In this document: positions 1 through 5,676 of the stretch, piece after piece | Layout of the letters: every line of letters starts with the position of its first letter | Position numbering within the stretch: the stretch's first letter is position 1 | Origin: Eubacteriales Family XIII. Incertae Sedis bacterium | Lineage (GTDB): Bacteria > Bacillota > Clostridia > Peptostreptococcales > Anaerovoracaceae | NCBI GenBank assembly: GCA_031283865.1 | Contig: JAITAX010000198.1 | Location: 1 to 5,690, forward strand | DNA length: 5,690 bases | Reading direction: 5' to 3' | Position numbers and translations under genes: made by a program | The notes under the pieces: model-generated | The model's input: only the letters and a program-made list of their open reading frames with translations | Database searches by the model: none | What the model was told of the DNA's origin: nothing

Positions 1-550
1 GCTGGGCGACATGTATTTGCGCGGAATGCACGCGGACCAAGACGCGGCTTTCGCTGTGAGGCTCTATGAGGAGTGCTTGGCCTCTGAATTTATCGAATAC
101 TGCGACTGCTACAGTTCCGCCTGCCTGCGCATGGGGGAATGTCTTCTGAACGGTTGGGGAACGGATCGGGATGTCGACGAGGCTCTTCGATATCTGGAGA
201 AAATAGAAGCCGCCGACGAACCCAAAGGCTTCGACGGCGAGGTGATCTTTCAGCAGCGGTTTGCGCGGCTGCGCGACGGGATTGAACACGCCATGTATGC
301 CGGCGGCGACGAGCCCGTCCCTCTGCCGCCGGCGGACGCAAGTTCCCTGCGCGAGCGCGACCCGGAAGAAACGCGCCGGCTGACAGCGATACGGACAACG
401 CTGGAGGGCGAAAGCAAGGCCAAAACTTGGAAACTCTTGGAGGAACATTACCGCCGCGGCATTTTCACTCCCATAGACGAGCCTTTTGCCGCCTATTGCA
501 AAAGCAGGATGCGGCACGCGGCGCGCGAAGAGCGGAAAAGTCGTGAATAG
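1..550 (+). CDS. Sel1-repeat (TPR-like) protein, 5'-truncated by window edge
   Basis: The reading frame is open from base 2 (Leu-Gly-Asp-Met...) to the TAG at 548-550, so the start lies upstream and only the last ~182 residues are visible. Two Sel1-type helical repeats can be recognised. One is at about bases 2-88, beginning LGDMYLRG with a downstream AxxLYEE. A better-preserved one is at about 113-211, with the pattern ACLRMGECLLNGWGT then DVDEALRYLEKI. Sel1 repeats are alpha-alpha superhelical units used for protein-protein binding, often as adaptors. The C-terminal ~110 residues are charged, rich in Arg and Glu, and match no domain I know. No membrane segment is visible in this part. Its last codons overlap the GTG start of the vWA/metallopeptidase gene by 8 bases, which suggests translational coupling and a shared job. 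I infer a scaffold or adaptor role; the true length and any N-terminal domain are unknown. Confidence 0.83.
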   Translation, partial: LGDMYLRGMHADQDAAFAVRLYEECLASEFIEYCDCYSSACLRMGECLLNGWGTDRDVDEALRYLEKIEAADEPKGFDGEVIFQQRFARLRDGIEHAMYAGGDEPVPLPPADASSLRERDPEETRRLTAIRTTLEGESKAKTWKLLEEHYRRGIFTPIDEPFAAYCKSRMRHAAREERKSRE

Positions 551-2645
551 CGAGCACCAACGGATATTGCGTGCGTTTCTGTGCGAACCCAATCGGACCG
601 CCGAGGAGAGCTTCGCACAAATGCTGAGCGAACGCAGCGAGCTGCGCCTCTTTTTCGTCAACGCCGGCGACAGCTTCACGGACGGGCGCAACATCATCCT
701 CAATCCGGGCGTAGGAGAATTGTTCGCCGACAAGCGGGCCTTGCGGCAGACGGAATATCTCCTGCGCATGACAGAGCGTTTTTCGGACAACCCCCTGCAA
801 GCGCTGCGCACGATCACGCGCGCCTTGAACATCCACGAATCCCTGCACATCCTTTACACCGACTTTCCGGGCGGGGTCGCGCACGATCCGCGCGCAAGCA
901 CGCCGCTGCGCGCAAGCACGCTTTCCGTAATCAAAAACATCATAGAGGATGCGTTTATTGAGGCGGTCGGATGCAGCGTCTACGACAACTTGGAATATTT
1001 CCTGCTGTGGCTGCGTATGCTGCTTTTTTGCTCCGACATCCCGCGCGAGGGTACGGTGGACAGGGTCTTTGCCGCGTCCAAGGCGCCGATTGCGGCAAAG
1101 CCGCAGGCGCAAGCCGGAGTGGATCTCGCGGCGCGGGCCGAAGCCGATCTCGCGGCGCGGGCCGAAGCGGAGGCAAAAGCCGCTTATGTATCCAAACTGT
1201 TGCTTCTCAAGCAGTATCTTGAATATATGGCTGCATTCCTGCTTTATCCCATGCTGCATCTGCCGGCGCCGCCGGAAGCCTTGGCCGACTACACAGCGCG
1301 GACAAAACCGCTGTTCATCGAGGGCAGCCTGTGCGGAAACGCGCAGGAACGCTATACCTGCACGCAGCGCATCTTCGACATCATTGAACCGCTGGCGCCG
1401 GAAACGGAAACGGGAGAGCTTGACGCCGAAAGCTTGAAACGCATGTTGTTCGGCCAAAAAACGCATTCCGCCGCCGGTACAAGCCCCGTGCCTTACACGC
1501 GCGAGGGGAAAAGCGCGCAAGCGCTGCGACGGCTGTGGACGGATGAAAACGGCGATCCTGTATTGGACGCGGACGGACGCCTGTCAAGCCGTTACGTCCT
1601 GCGCAGGGATGGCCTGTCGCCGGGAGCGAATCAAGCGCAGCGGCATCCTCAGCCGAACGCGGACAGCATTCCCTTTTGGGACGGCGCAAACGCGAAAGAA
1701 ACGGCTGCGCTTGCAGATACGGATCAAACGAGCGAGGACGCGGATTTTCAAGTTGAGCCACGCGTCGCCGGGTATACGGGACGGGATTTCGATTGTGCGA
1801 GCATACACGACGGCATTGGCATCGAAGTGGAAAAACCGCCCGTCAACTTCCATCTCAAACGCGCTTATACGAATCTCTGCAATGCGCATCGCCTGACCAT
1901 CCATTCGTATAGGACGCGTTTGTCCCAGATATTGAATGCCGAAACAGATGTGCGGGAGGATAAGCTTCTGTTCGGACAAAGGATCGTTTCTCACAGGCTC
2001 GGCGACTCGAAGAAACGATACTGGCAAAAGACATCACGCGGCGTGGATGTCCCGAACGTCGCTTTCCTGCTCATGATAGACGGGTCCGGCTCCATGGAGG
2101 GCAAGCGCCGCGAAGCCGCTATGGCAGCCTCTGTCATCCTGCATGAGGTACTGCGCAAAAACGACATAGCCCACGCCATTGTCGCGCACCGGGCAATATA
2201 CGGCGAAGCCTTGCTCCGTCATGAAATTCTCGTCGATTTTGGGGCGAAAGACGAGGAAAAATACAATCTTCTTACGCTCAAGGCCGAGGGCGGCACGCGG
2301 GAAGGTCTGTCGCTGTACTGGGGAGAACGCTATCTGCGGGAGAAAAGCGACGCCGAGTACAATGTCATCCTCATGATTTCGGACGGTCTGCCCGCCCATT
2401 ACGCCGATGAGGACGACACGTACCGGCCCCCTGCCTCCGCGCGGGACGCCGCCAACGCCGTGCGCAGGATCACGGAGCGCGGAACGCGGATCGTCGCAAT
2501 CGCGCTGGATTTTCTCGATGACGGCGATGCTTTCTCGTGCTACCAAGACCTGAAAGAAATCTACCGCGCTCTCGTTTCTTGCACGGACTTGCGGCGTCTG
2601 CCGGGGCAGTTGCTGCGCTTGGTGTCCAAAGAATTGCAGCGATGA
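543..2645 (+). CDS. CobT-like protein: HExxH metallopeptidase-like domain plus C-terminal vWA domain
   Basis: From GTG 543 the protein has 700 residues. The start is inferred: it overlaps the upstream stop by 8 bases, typical of translational coupling, with only a weak purine stretch before it. An in-frame TTG at 486 would add 19 residues. Residues ~98-102 read HESLH (HExxH zinc motif) inside NIHESLHILYTDF. About 33 residues later comes IIEDAFIEA (133-141), where Glu135 is a candidate third zinc ligand. This HExxH...TDF...EDaxIE pattern is the one I associate with CobT-like proteins found beside MoxR/CobS ATPases. The C-terminal vWA domain (~505-700) has a complete MIDAS: DGSGS 513-517, Thr585 in GGTREG, and Asp614 in ISDGLP. 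A helical, Ala/Glu-rich stretch and two short tandem duplications lie between ~119 and 212. The protein is probably cytoplasmic: no signal peptide is seen. In related systems a vWA partner works with a AAA+ remodelling ATPase; none is visible here. The peptidase activity is inferred only from the motif. Confidence 0.87.
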   Translation: MNSEHQRILRAFLCEPNRTAEESFAQMLSERSELRLFFVNAGDSFTDGRNIILNPGVGELFADKRALRQTEYLLRMTERFSDNPLQALRTITRALNIHESLHILYTDFPGGVAHDPRASTPLRASTLSVIKNIIEDAFIEAVGCSVYDNLEYFLLWLRMLLFCSDIPREGTVDRVFAASKAPIAAKPQAQAGVDLAARAEADLAARAEAEAKAAYVSKLLLLKQYLEYMAAFLLYPMLHLPAPPEALADYTARTKPLFIEGSLCGNAQERYTCTQRIFDIIEPLAPETETGELDAESLKRMLFGQKTHSAAGTSPVPYTREGKSAQALRRLWTDENGDPVLDADGRLSSRYVLRRDGLSPGANQAQRHPQPNADSIPFWDGANAKETAALADTDQTSEDADFQVEPRVAGYTGRDFDCASIHDGIGIEVEKPPVNFHLKRAYTNLCNAHRLTIHSYRTRLSQILNAETDVREDKLLFGQRIVSHRLGDSKKRYWQKTSRGVDVPNVAFLLMIDGSGSMEGKRREAAMAASVILHEVLRKNDIAHAIVAHRAIYGEALLRHEILVDFGAKDEEKYNLLTLKAEGGTREGLSLYWGERYLREKSDAEYNVILMISDGLPAHYADEDDTYRPPASARDAANAVRRITERGTRIVAIALDFLDDGDAFSCYQDLKEIYRALVSCTDLRRLPGQLLRLVSKELQR
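891..926 (+). repeat. 18-base in-frame tandem duplication in the vWA/metallopeptidase gene
   Basis: Two adjacent 18-base units (891-908 and 909-926) share their first 12 bases exactly (CGCGCAAGCACG). They encode the peptide RASTPLRASTL. The duplication lies between the HExxH motif and the candidate glutamate ligand, so it lengthens a surface loop near the predicted active site and does not disrupt the frame. Confidence 0.75.
1122..1169 (+). repeat. 24-base in-frame tandem duplication in the vWA/metallopeptidase gene
   Basis: Two adjacent 24-base units (1122-1145 and 1146-1169) differ only at their last base and encode DLAARAEA twice. The stretch is Ala/Glu/Arg-rich and leads into a predicted long helix (AKAAYVSKLLLLKQYLEY). 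Near-identity at the DNA level implies a recent duplication or ongoing copy-number slippage. Confidence 0.9.
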
Positions 2646-2726
2646 ACGCGCGGGCGGCGACCGGAGACAGACAAAAATGCCGAACATCTCATGTGCATCC
2701 CCGGACAGTACGATATGCGCCCGCCC
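2646..2726. other. Convergent intergenic gap, no clear terminator
   Basis: This 81-base gap separates the ends of the vWA/metallopeptidase gene and the ParA-like gene, which converge. A 7-base complementarity (GCGGGCG at 2650-2656 with CGCCCGC at 2718-2724) is too widely spaced, and lacks a T tract, so it is not called a terminator. Nothing else is recognisable here. Confidence 0.5.
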
Positions 2727-3563
2727 TCAAATCACGCCGGCGGCGGACAGCGCGGCTTCGATTGCGGCGGTGGCGGCCCGCTTGACGGCCGGCATCCCGT
2801 AGGGGTTCTTGCAGTTGTACTCGGCCTCGTGCAGCTCGTCGGGGTCGATGTGTCCGATCACGGCCTTTCGCCTCGGCTTCAGGTAGTCGTAGAGTTCCCG
2901 CTTGTTCACGCCCTTTCCGAACTTGTTGATTACGTAGAACACGCTGTGTGAGGCGGCTTCGAGTTCCTTGATCACGGACAGGCGCCCGTGTCCGCCGAGC
3001 AGCTTCGACGGCGCGGGATCGACCGCGACGACGATCAGCGTCATGTCGCGAAGCAGCTTTTTCAGGCAATCGAGCCGCGCCTCATAGTCCGAGAGGCCGA
3101 AGCCGAGCCGCGCGGAGAAATCGCAAAGGATCACATCGCCCGCCGCAGAGCCGATCAGGGCCGTCATCTGCTGCATATCGAGCGCGAGCGCGCGCTCTGC
3201 CGGGAACCTGAGCGCCCAATTGATGCCCTCGTCCATATTGACGACGCCGTTCACGCCGCGCCCCTCCGCCATGCGCCCGTAAAATGAAATGAACTCCCTG
3301 TCCGCGAACCTGCGATCCGCGCCTATGGCGTCGTAATTCCAGCCGCAAATCCCCTCATCCCCGTCGCTCAGCTCAAGCACGGTCGGCGTTTGCTTCTTTA
3401 GGTTCGCGATGTAGCGGGCCATGGAGAAAGCCAGCAGCGAGACGCCCGCACCCGCCGAAAGGCCCACAATGCCGATCCGCGTTCCATCTCTGCAGACATA
3501 GCCGGCCGGATTCTCGTCGTCCTCCCGCAGCAGCACGCGATCAAATCTCGGACGAATACCCAT
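2727..3563 (-). CDS. MinD/ParA-like P-loop protein with degenerate Walker A
   Basis: Reading leftwards from ATG 3563-3561, the protein has 278 residues. This start is preferred because GGGGGA lies 7 bases before it; the frame is open further back to a TTG at 3617. The fold resembles SIMIBI-class MinD/ParA proteins. After a ~30-residue N-terminal strand region comes the Walker A position GLSAGAGVS (34-42), then a hydrophobic helix (LLAFSMARYIANL). A VLELSDGD strand (62-69), a Walker B-like VILCDFS (144-150, Asp148), LIVVAVDPAPSK (176-187), and an NK motif in VFYVINKF (208-215) follow. The C-terminus has the usual GHIDPDELHEAEYNCKNPYG-like region. Both lysines of the deviant Walker A (KGGxGK[TS]) are replaced: Ser36 and Val41. 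ATP use may therefore be weak, altered or absent, as in TadZ-like relatives. No signal peptide or membrane segment is seen. Its partner and role are unknown; it is divergent from the amidase gene. Confidence 0.82.
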   Translation of the reverse strand: MGIRPRFDRVLLREDDENPAGYVCRDGTRIGIVGLSAGAGVSLLAFSMARYIANLKKQTPTVLELSDGDEGICGWNYDAIGADRRFADREFISFYGRMAEGRGVNGVVNMDEGINWALRFPAERALALDMQQMTALIGSAAGDVILCDFSARLGFGLSDYEARLDCLKKLLRDMTLIVVAVDPAPSKLLGGHGRLSVIKELEAASHSVFYVINKFGKGVNKRELYDYLKPRRKAVIGHIDPDELHEAEYNCKNPYGMPAVKRAATAAIEAALSAAGVI

Positions 3564-3575
3564 AGCGTTCCCCCG
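3564..3575 (-). promoter_or_regulatory. Ribosome binding site of the ParA-like gene
   Basis: On the minus strand, GGGGGA ends 7 bases before ATG 3563. It supports that start over the in-frame TTG codons at 3617 and 3590. The TTG at 3590 has its own AAGGAAG upstream and remains a possible alternative. Confidence 0.55.
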
Positions 3576-3600
3576 TAATGAAAATGACAAATTATCTTCC

Positions 3601-3630
3601 TTGAATTTTAACCGCAAATATGTTTATAAT
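3601..3630 (+). promoter_or_regulatory. Candidate sigma-70/A promoter upstream of the amidase
   Basis: TTGAAT (3601-3606) and a perfect TATAAT (3625-3630) are separated by 18 bases and would start transcription near 3637. This gives a leader of about 170 bases to the amidase start, including the 20-base palindrome at 3661. The same TTTATA/TATAAA core read on the minus strand could serve as a -10 for the ParA-like gene, but I see no good minus-strand -35. Confidence 0.55.
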
Positions 3631-3660
3631 GGTACTGCACGCGGCTTTCGTTTCCGCGCG

Positions 3661-3680
3661 GCGTCCTCGCGCGAGGACGC
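3661..3680. repeat. Perfect 20-base GC-rich palindrome in the divergent intergenic region
   Basis: GCGTCCTCGC followed by GCGAGGACGC is its own reverse complement over all 20 bases. As RNA it would form an 8-base-pair stem with a GCGC loop. There is no following T tract, so it is not a classical intrinsic terminator. It may be a leader hairpin or a dimeric-repressor operator shared by both divergent genes. Confidence 0.85.
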
Positions 3681-3695
3681 GGCCCCGGGCCGCCG

Positions 3696-3720
3696 CCGCA
3701 ATTTCGCAGCGGTTTTGCGG
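3696..3720 (+). repeat. Small inverted repeat in the amidase leader
   Basis: CCGCAA (3696-3701) pairs with TTGCGG (3715-3720) around a 13-base loop. Several further CGCAA copies follow (to 3736), giving competing short pairings. The stem is weak on its own, and no protein or ligand site is recognised. Confidence 0.4.
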
Positions 3721-3754
3721 TCGCAATCGCAACGCAATTACAGCATATCACAGA

Positions 3755-3787
3755 TTGTGCATTAAATCAACATATTTTATATAAAAT
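3755..3787 (+). promoter_or_regulatory. Weak promoter-like element with 14-base AT palindrome before the amidase
   Basis: TTGTGC (3755-3760) and TATATA (3778-3783) have a 17-base spacer and would start transcription only ~15 bases before the amidase ATG. The -10 lies inside a perfect AT palindrome at 3774-3787 (ATTTTAT then ATAAAAT), which could be an operator or simply AT-rich promoter DNA. It is a poorer match than the element at 3601-3630. Confidence 0.3.
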
Positions 3788-3793
3788 GTAAAT

Positions 3794-3799
3794 AGGGAG
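3794..3799 (+). promoter_or_regulatory. Ribosome binding site of the amidase gene (AGGGAG)
   Basis: AGGGAG lies 6 bases before ATG 3806 (9 before ATG 3809) and is the main argument for starting the protein there and not at the in-frame ATG 3860, which lacks a comparable site. Confidence 0.7.
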
Positions 3800-3805
3800 T
3801 TTTCG

Positions 3806-5515
3806 ATGATGTTACTGCTCAAAGGTTCAATCAAAACTACTCATTTGAGTAGTAACCCGATGATTCAGGCAAAACGAACAATCCGCATTGCAACGCTCTT
3901 AGTCTGTGTCCTGAGCGCCCTCCCGCTCTCTGCGGCGGGACCCGCAAGCCCGGCCCCGGTTTTTGCCGCGGACGCGGCGCCTGCCGAAAACGGGGCAGCG
4001 GAGGCCTTGCCGCCCGTCACGCTGCGGATCGACGAACGATTCATCCCCACAGACGTCCCGCCCGCGATCATCGAGGGCCGAACGCTCGTGCCGGCCCGCG
4101 CCGTCTTTGAAGCGCTCGGGGGCGTCGTATCCTGGGACGATTCGGGCTATCCCGTTCAAGTGGTTTCCGTTTCCTGCTACGACGTCATCGTGAACCTCAC
4201 CATAGGCGCCGCGGCAGCCCTTGTGAACGGCGCGGAAGCGCCGCTCGACGTTCCGGCGCAGATCGTAAGCGACCGGACGCTCATACCCGTCCGTTTCGTG
4301 TCCGAATCGCTCGGCTTCAAGGTGCGCTGGGACGAGGTCGGCCGCATCGTGGATATCTACAGCCGGGATTACGACATTCCCCCCGTTCTGTCCACGCTCG
4401 AAGGCGTCGATGTGGCGGTTTCGGATACGGGGACGCGCGTGAGCCTGACCTTCGCGGGACCCGCGCCGGAATATCTCGCGAATCCGAACCCGCCGGAGCC
4501 GCGGCGCTTTTCCGTCGGTTTTCCGCATACGGATTCGGTCGCGCCGATGAGCAACTTGACGTGGCATCGGGAGATATCCGTTCTGCGCGGCGTCCGCGCC
4601 GAACAGGAGGGCGCGCAGGCGAACGGCGCGGGGGACGCGCAGGCCGAAGCGCAGGGCGGCTCGACGCTGCCGCAGGACGGACAGACCGAAGCGCAGGCGC
4701 AAGCCGCGCCGCAGGACGGACAGACCGGAGTGCAGGCGCAGCCCGCGCCGCAGGACACGCAAGCCGAACCGCAGGATGGGCAGCCCGCGCCGCAGGAGGC
4801 CTCCACGCTGTGGTTCACCTTTGATCTTTTGGAGGATGTGGCGCCGTTGCTGTCAAAATCCCCGGACGGCCGCACGGTTTATCTCGACTTCCCGAAGCCG
4901 CAGGTCCCCTTCGACCCTTGGGCCGACGGCAAGCTGTCCGTGGTCCTCGACCCGGGCCACGGCACGGAAACCATCGGTAAGCGCAGCCCCGACAGCAGCA
5001 TACTCGAATACGCATTCAACCGCGATATGGCGGCGCGCGTGAAAGCGCATCTCGAACGTCACGGCGTGGAAACGCAGCTGACCGTGACGAACGATACGGA
5101 CATGCCGCTTCAGGAACGCTGCGAAATCGCCAACGCCTACGGCGCCGACGCCTTCGTGAGCCTGCACGCCAACGCCTACGGCGACGGCAAGAACTGGACC
5201 AAGCAGAACGGCTGGGAGATCTACGTCTACAAGAAGGGCAGCTTCTCCGAACAGCTCGCGAACGCCGTTCACAGCGAAACCATACCCGCGAGCGGCCTCG
5301 CGGACCGGGGCGTCAAGGACTACAACTACTATGTGATCCGCAACGTCAACATGCCCGCGGTGCTGATCGAACATGGCTTCTACACGAACCAAGCGGAGAT
5401 CGAACTGCTGAAGTCGCCGGAGTTTCGCGAGCGCTTGGCCGTGATGGACGCGAAAGGCATATTGCGCTTCCTCGGCGTGGCGTGGACAGAGCCCGCGACG
5501 GCACCCACCCTATAG
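3806..5515 (+). CDS. Secreted N-acetylmuramoyl-L-alanine amidase with copper amine oxidase-like N-terminal domain
   Basis: A 569-residue exported cell-wall hydrolase that cleaves the amide bond between MurNAc and L-alanine in peptidoglycan. Residues ~21-54 form a signal peptide: AKRTIR, then the hydrophobic ATLLVCVLSALPLSAAG, with possible cleavage after VFA at 54. A copper amine oxidase N-terminal-like domain (~71-186) shows two classic copies: RTLVPARAVFEALGGVVSWDD and RTLIPVRFVSESLGFKVRWDE. An AMIN-like beta region (~193-365) is interrupted by a Gln/Ala/Pro-rich linker (265-332). The C-terminal Amidase_3 domain (~376-558) has its zinc and catalytic residues: His385 in DPGHG, Glu401 in LEYAFNRD, His454 in SLHAN, and Glu522 in IEHGFYTN. 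The GKRSPD...EYAFNRD segment recalls phage endolysin-type amidases. The start at 3806 rests on AGGGAG six bases upstream; ATG 3860 would give a more standard signal peptide. No lipobox is seen. The gene is divergent from the ParA-like gene. Confidence 0.94.
   Translation: MMLLLKGSIKTTHLSSNPMIQAKRTIRIATLLVCVLSALPLSAAGPASPAPVFAADAAPAENGAAEALPPVTLRIDERFIPTDVPPAIIEGRTLVPARAVFEALGGVVSWDDSGYPVQVVSVSCYDVIVNLTIGAAAALVNGAEAPLDVPAQIVSDRTLIPVRFVSESLGFKVRWDEVGRIVDIYSRDYDIPPVLSTLEGVDVAVSDTGTRVSLTFAGPAPEYLANPNPPEPRRFSVGFPHTDSVAPMSNLTWHREISVLRGVRAEQEGAQANGAGDAQAEAQGGSTLPQDGQTEAQAQAAPQDGQTGVQAQPAPQDTQAEPQDGQPAPQEASTLWFTFDLLEDVAPLLSKSPDGRTVYLDFPKPQVPFDPWADGKLSVVLDPGHGTETIGKRSPDSSILEYAFNRDMAARVKAHLERHGVETQLTVTNDTDMPLQERCEIANAYGADAFVSLHANAYGDGKNWTKQNGWEIYVYKKGSFSEQLANAVHSETIPASGLADRGVKDYNYYVIRNVNMPAVLIEHGFYTNQAEIELLKSPEFRERLAVMDAKGILRFLGVAWTEPATAPTL
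3811..3856 (+). promoter_or_regulatory. 13-base-pair inverted repeat with competing inner stem at the amidase start
   Basis: GTTACTGCTCAAA (3811-3823) pairs with TTTGAGTAGTAAC (3844-3856) over 13 base pairs, one of them G-U. Inside the loop, ACTACTCA (3836-3843) can instead pair with TGAGTAGT (3846-3853). The right arm therefore has two mutually exclusive partners. The element lies between ATG 3806 and the in-frame ATG 3860. It may be an RNA switch over translation, or an operator. Its role is inferred; only the complementarity is directly visible. Confidence 0.7.
4670..4798 (+). repeat. Degenerate in-frame tandem repeat encoding the amidase PQDGQ linker
   Basis: Two 39-base units (4670-4708 and 4709-4747) encode PQDGQTEAQAQAA and PQDGQTGVQAQPA. 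Two 21-base units (PQDTQAE, PQDGQPA) and a final PQE follow. The array makes a flexible, uncharged-to-acidic linker. Repeat number is likely to vary between strains. Confidence 0.88.
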
Positions 5516-5539
5516 AATGTGAATTTTTCTTCAACTGTA

Positions 5540-5568
5540 TTGACTTTCCGCCGCGGCAATAGTAATAT
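5540..5568 (+). promoter_or_regulatory. Sigma-70/A promoter for the downstream gene
   Basis: TTGACT (5540-5545) and TAATAT (5563-5568) have the ideal 17-base spacer. Transcription would start near 5575, leaving a leader of about 100 bases before the start codon at 5677. Confidence 0.7.
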
Positions 5569-5621
5569 TAGCAGTAGAAAGTATTCAATATACCGTCGAA
5601 AGGTCTTTGATCTTCCGTTGA

Positions 5622-5644
5622 CGCCGGTTTTCACGCGGCGCCGC
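5622..5644 (+). other. GC-rich hairpin potential in the leader of the downstream gene
   Basis: CGCCG (5622-5626) can pair with CGGCG (5636-5640), and GCGGCGCCGC (5635-5644) is itself a palindrome. It sits about 18 bases before AGGAGG. No known riboswitch class is recognised, and there is no T tract. Confidence 0.3.
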
Positions 5645-5661
5645 TCTTGGATAAGTAAGAG

Positions 5662-5667
5662 AGGAGG
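5662..5667 (+). promoter_or_regulatory. Strong ribosome binding site (AGGAGG) of the edge gene
   Basis: A consensus AGGAGG lies 9 bases before ATG 5677. The in-frame-unrelated TTG at 5672 is only 4 bases away, so ATG 5677 is the better start. Confidence 0.75.
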
Positions 5668-5676
5668 CGACTTGAT

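Noticed and set aside
465..1520. 351-codon open frame on the minus strand
   Set aside because: It lies opposite the vWA/metallopeptidase gene, has no recognisable domain and is rich in Arg/Ala/Gln as expected of a GC-rich antisense shadow.
1732..1743. 12-base match to half of the 3661-3680 palindrome inside the vWA gene
   Set aside because: A 12-base GC-rich match within coding sequence with no dyad partner is expected by chance.
2646..2726. Terminator between the convergent genes
   Set aside because: The only complementarity is 7 bases with a ~61-base loop and no T tract.
3629..3784. 51-codon open frame in the divergent intergenic region
   Set aside because: No ribosome binding site; the Arg/Ala-rich product comes from the GC-rich palindrome area; its ATG overlaps the TATAAT, so that promoter could not express it.
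3893..3913. Lipoprotein lipobox around LLVC in the amidase signal peptide
   Set aside because: The residue before Cys is Val and not Gly/Ala/Ser, and the Cys sits early in the hydrophobic core.
3899..4762. 287-codon open frame on the minus strand
   Set aside because: It is antisense to the amidase; its Arg/Gly-rich repetitive product mirrors the linker repeat.
4670..4798. CRISPR-like array
   Set aside because: Units are contiguous, in frame and code a Gln-rich linker; there are no spacers.
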